Below, piece after piece: positions 61,350 to 64,000 of a DNA stretch of 64,000 nucleotides. A program made the position numbers and the translations under genes. Source of the DNA: Ilex aquifolium (taxonomy: Eukaryota; Streptophyta; Magnoliopsida; Aquifoliales; Aquifoliaceae); assembly GCA_951799425.1 (NCBI GenBank), contig OX637401.1, positions 30,181,780 to 30,245,779 of the forward strand, read 5' to 3'. The stretch's first letter is position 1, and the number at the start of each line of letters is the position of its first letter. The notes beneath the pieces are model-generated. The model saw only the letters and a program-made list of their open reading frames with translations. It was not told the origin of the DNA and made no database searches.

Positions 61350-61399
61350 CAAAAGAAAAAATAAGCCGAGCCGAGAACAAACCGGAGCCTGTTCGAGAA

Positions 61400-62185
61400 T
61401 GAAACCGTAACGCAAAAGGCAGCAGCAGCAGGTACAACCGCCCAATAGACCCCCACCACTTACAACTCTCCCACACTCACACCAAACTCCCACAACACTC
61501 CTACACCTTCGCTTAACTTCTACTACTGCTTCTTCACAGTGTTTCTGATCACCAACTCTCTCCCTCTCTCTCTCCCTCCATTTCAACTGTCTATAGAGTC
61601 TCACCAATGCCACCAACATTTTCTCCTATCGGATTCAAATTCAAGCGAAATCTACCTATCCTTTTAACTTAATTCCGATCTGATTTCTCCGTCGGTTTTC
61701 TCGTTCTCTGATTGCATTTTCAATTTTCCAAACCCAGGCGAGGCTTCGTCTCTTTCTCGGTTAGATTCTTTCTTGTATCATGTACATTTCTGCAAGGTTT
61801 ATGCTATAATTTGATTAGTTATCTTGTTTTTTTTTGACTTGTTACTGTTCTTCTGCGATTCTTTGATGGTGCTCGTGCTAGTTGATTTTGAGTGCAAAGG
61901 ACATTTAAGTTAGGGTTTCAAACCAGCAATTTTTTGATGAATATATTGATTTACATGTTGGCATTCACACTTCAATTTTGTATATTTGGTAGTCTTTTTC
62001 TTTGGATCTGTTAAGAGTATTATGTGCTTGTAGTTTTATATTTTGTCTTTGATGTTGCTCTACGTAGTTTAAAATTTTTAGCAGTTATTATAATTTTTAT
62101 AGCTGGAAGTTCTTGTTTCTTATTAAAAAGTGCCAGTTATGAGTTGGAGCTAATTTGTCCCGATTTCAGGTGTAGAGGAGGCATC
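61400..62185 (+). promoter_or_regulatory. inferred promoter, leader exon and UTR intron of the VAP27 gene
   Basis: A CT-rich leader (many CTCTCT runs around 61555-61580) fits a plant 5' UTR. The coding exon is preceded by acceptor GATTTCAG at 62162-62169, 16 bases before the ATG, so a UTR intron of about 400 bp (about 61770-62169) is likely. The transcription start is not defined. Confidence 0.5.
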
Positions 62186-63542
62186 ATGAGTGCAAAGCTA
62201 GTGGAGATTGAACCCCAAGAACTTAAATTCACTTGTAAGTACTTGAATTTACATGTCACCTGATTTCTAGTATCTGTAAATTTCTTAGGGCACGTTTGGA
62301 TATTTAAATGCATTAAAATCGCTTCATTTTCCTAACTTATGCCAGTTTTGAGCATCTAGCCTTATAATTGTTTAATCATGGATTCAACAGTAAAGAAGTG
62401 TGTTAATTCTGATTGCCTCTGATCAATTACATCGTCTGGTGGTGTTTCGAAACGTGCATTACTTCATGAATTTTTATGGTTTTTTTTATTAAAATACTTG
62501 TTCCCTAACTGTTATAGCTCAGATGTTATATGCCCCTCTGCCCATCCCTGTTGTCATGATAAAGCAGCAGGGGCATTACCGTGTGCATACTTTCTAGTAT
62601 ATGTGGAGATTAGCAGTTCTGATCGTACTGTTGTTACCATGTCGTGTCCTAATAGTGTAGTTCTTGCAGTGTTTAGTTACAATGATATCATTATGTGGAT
62701 AGTGAAATTTCCTCCTGAGTGTTTGTATGGAAGTCTACATGTGTCTAAATTCCATAATGATTTTGCTTCCTTTTTGCCTCTTATTTGTGGTATTTGATCC
62801 TGGTCTTATCGTGTCCAATGCTTCTATATCTTTCTAATACTCATTTTTGAGTAAAAAGATCAATACCAAGTGAATGGGAATTAACAAGGGTTGGGGGAGT
62901 TGGACTGTGTATAGACCTAATCTTTTGCATTATGTGTACGAACTACGAAGTGGTTGCTCTCATCTTTGAACTCACAACCTTGCAGCTGTTAGCCCGAGTC
63001 CTATCATTTCTTAACAGCTATTGTTCATCTGAATAATTTTTCTATTCTGCTTGTAAAGACTGGTTTGTTTTCCATTTAAGTTATCTCATAAAGCGAAAAT
63101 TGTCAGTCTGACATTCTATCTCATCCCCTTGCCCCCTTCCCTTCGCTCTAGTTGAGGTGAAGAAACAAAGTTCATGTGCAGTTCATCTTGCCAACATCTC
63201 TGATCAATATGTTGCTTTCAAGGTACATTAACTTCTTGCTTGTGTAATAAATTTTTGGCCCCAGACCTTGTGACCATCATACCATAGTTTTTCTTCTTTT
63301 TCTAAAAAGCACTGTTTGTTTTGTATTATTATCTTTCCTGCCTTTCAATCATTGACATATTTACAAGATGTAAAATTTTATATATTAAATGTCAAACTGA
63401 AGGCTCTTTGGTTTGCAAGGAAAACTGATGAATTTTCTATGAAATCAATTATTATGGCAGGTGAAGACTACATCACCAAAGAAATACTGTGTGCGGCCCA
63501 ACATAGGCATCATAAAGCCAAAGTCAACATGTGATTTCACAG
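62186..63542 (+). CDS. VAP27-type vesicle-associated (MSP-domain) protein, 5' part only
   Basis: It is an ER membrane tether that binds FFAT-like motifs and links ER with plasma membrane, cytoskeleton and endocytic machinery. Three exons join in frame: 62186-62234, 63152-63222 and 63461-63542, giving 67 complete codons plus one base. The product starts MSAKLVEIEPQELKFTFEV and continues through ANISDQYVAFKVKTTSPKK and RPNIGIIKPKSTCDFT, the first half of the major sperm protein domain, with the conserved KTTSPKKYCVRP lipid/FFAT-binding strand. The rest of the MSP domain, coiled coil and C-terminal membrane anchor lie beyond the right edge. Splice sites are GT-AG. Isoform (VAP27-1 to -10, PVA) is not determined. 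Confidence 0.93.
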
Positions 63543-64000
63543 GTATTTCCCACACACTCTGTTTTGTGGCACTTTTTGTTGCAATTACCTTAAGGCTATG
63601 AACAACATAGTGCCACCGCCACATTCATTTGTCTACTTGGCCTATTGCTTTGGTATGTGTAATTTTGTTTGTTGCATTTTCTATCTAACCTCTTTGGCCG
63701 ACATAACTATGACACATTTCGTTAAACAAAAACGAGGTGGGGATGTGGGTTTTAGGTTGCAATGGTGGTTTTGGGGAAGGGGGATCTACCAGGCTTGCGG
63801 GAGTGTTGGGTGGGGAGGGGGAAGGGACAATGGGTTTCGGATGGAGGAGAGGTGTGGGGGAGGAGGCAGGGGCTGCCGGCTGGTTTGGGGTGGGAGGTTT
63901 AATTTTGGTTACTACTTTTGTTTTTTGGTTTTTTTTTGGTTTTATTTTTTTTTATTTTTTTTTGGTTTATTTTTATTTTGTTTTTTAAATTTGAGCAGAC
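63543..64000 (+). other. start of VAP27 intron 3, no coding exon recognised
   Basis: After the donor GTATTT at 63543 the sequence is G-rich (63750-63900) and then T-rich. The closing TTTGAGCAG could be a splice acceptor, but the two bases after it do not match the Val codon expected after DFT, so I do not call an exon. Confidence 0.5.

Overview
This is a window of eudicot plant nuclear DNA. The supporting evidence is AT-rich intergenic DNA, many spliceosomal introns, and single-copy genes for plant-type proteins: a fused 3-dehydroquinate dehydratase/shikimate dehydrogenase, plastid acyl carrier protein, a RUNKEL-type kinase, a classical arabinogalactan protein, cytosolic Cu/Zn superoxide dismutase and a VAP27 protein. 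It also carries a dense, layered load of plant transposons: TRIM, Gypsy-like LTR elements, Helitrons, SINEs and MITEs. I cannot name the species.

Layout. 1-2092 (-): single-exon DnaJ/DUF3444 protein, cut by the left edge, with an inferred 2.1-kb intron in its 5' UTR. 4.4-12.0 kb: AT-rich repeat territory with a four-LTR TRIM array at 6192-7157. 12035-20473 (-): DHQD/SDH in 11 coding exons that join in frame (525 aa), with transposon debris in its introns. 23017-25333 (-): cytosolic CuZn-SOD in 7 coding exons (152 aa), whose 5' UTR intron splits a miR398-like target site. 26855-27574: Helitron-like element with a CCA-trinucleotide core. 28-35.8 kb: LTR remnants and a three-layer nest of inverted-repeat MITEs. 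36151-43127 (+): RUNKEL-like protein in 10 exons (1370 aa), including one GC-AG intron. 45762-46163 (+): AGP25/26/27-like arabinogalactan protein. 48399-50409 (-): plastid acyl carrier protein in 4 exons (141 aa). 53584-59527: a complete, very young, non-autonomous LTR retrotransposon with target-site duplication ATATG. 59648-60241: a second, inverted Helitron-like copy, followed by a long-TIR element at 60673-61349. 62186 to the right edge (+): first three coding exons of a VAP27-type protein.

The genes are unrelated housekeeping neighbours, not an operon or metabolic cluster. The shikimate enzyme feeds aromatic amino acid and phenolic synthesis, ACP carries plastid fatty-acid intermediates, SOD detoxifies superoxide, and RUNKEL and VAP27 act on cytoskeleton and membranes. 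The most interesting signals are the splice-reconstituted miR398 site, the concentric TRIM array, the nested MITEs, the young gene-less LTR element with an internal 83-bp tandem repeat, and a SINE family whose copies keep visible target-site duplications.

All exon models were read by eye from splice signals, reading-frame continuity and family knowledge. No alignment or expression data were available.
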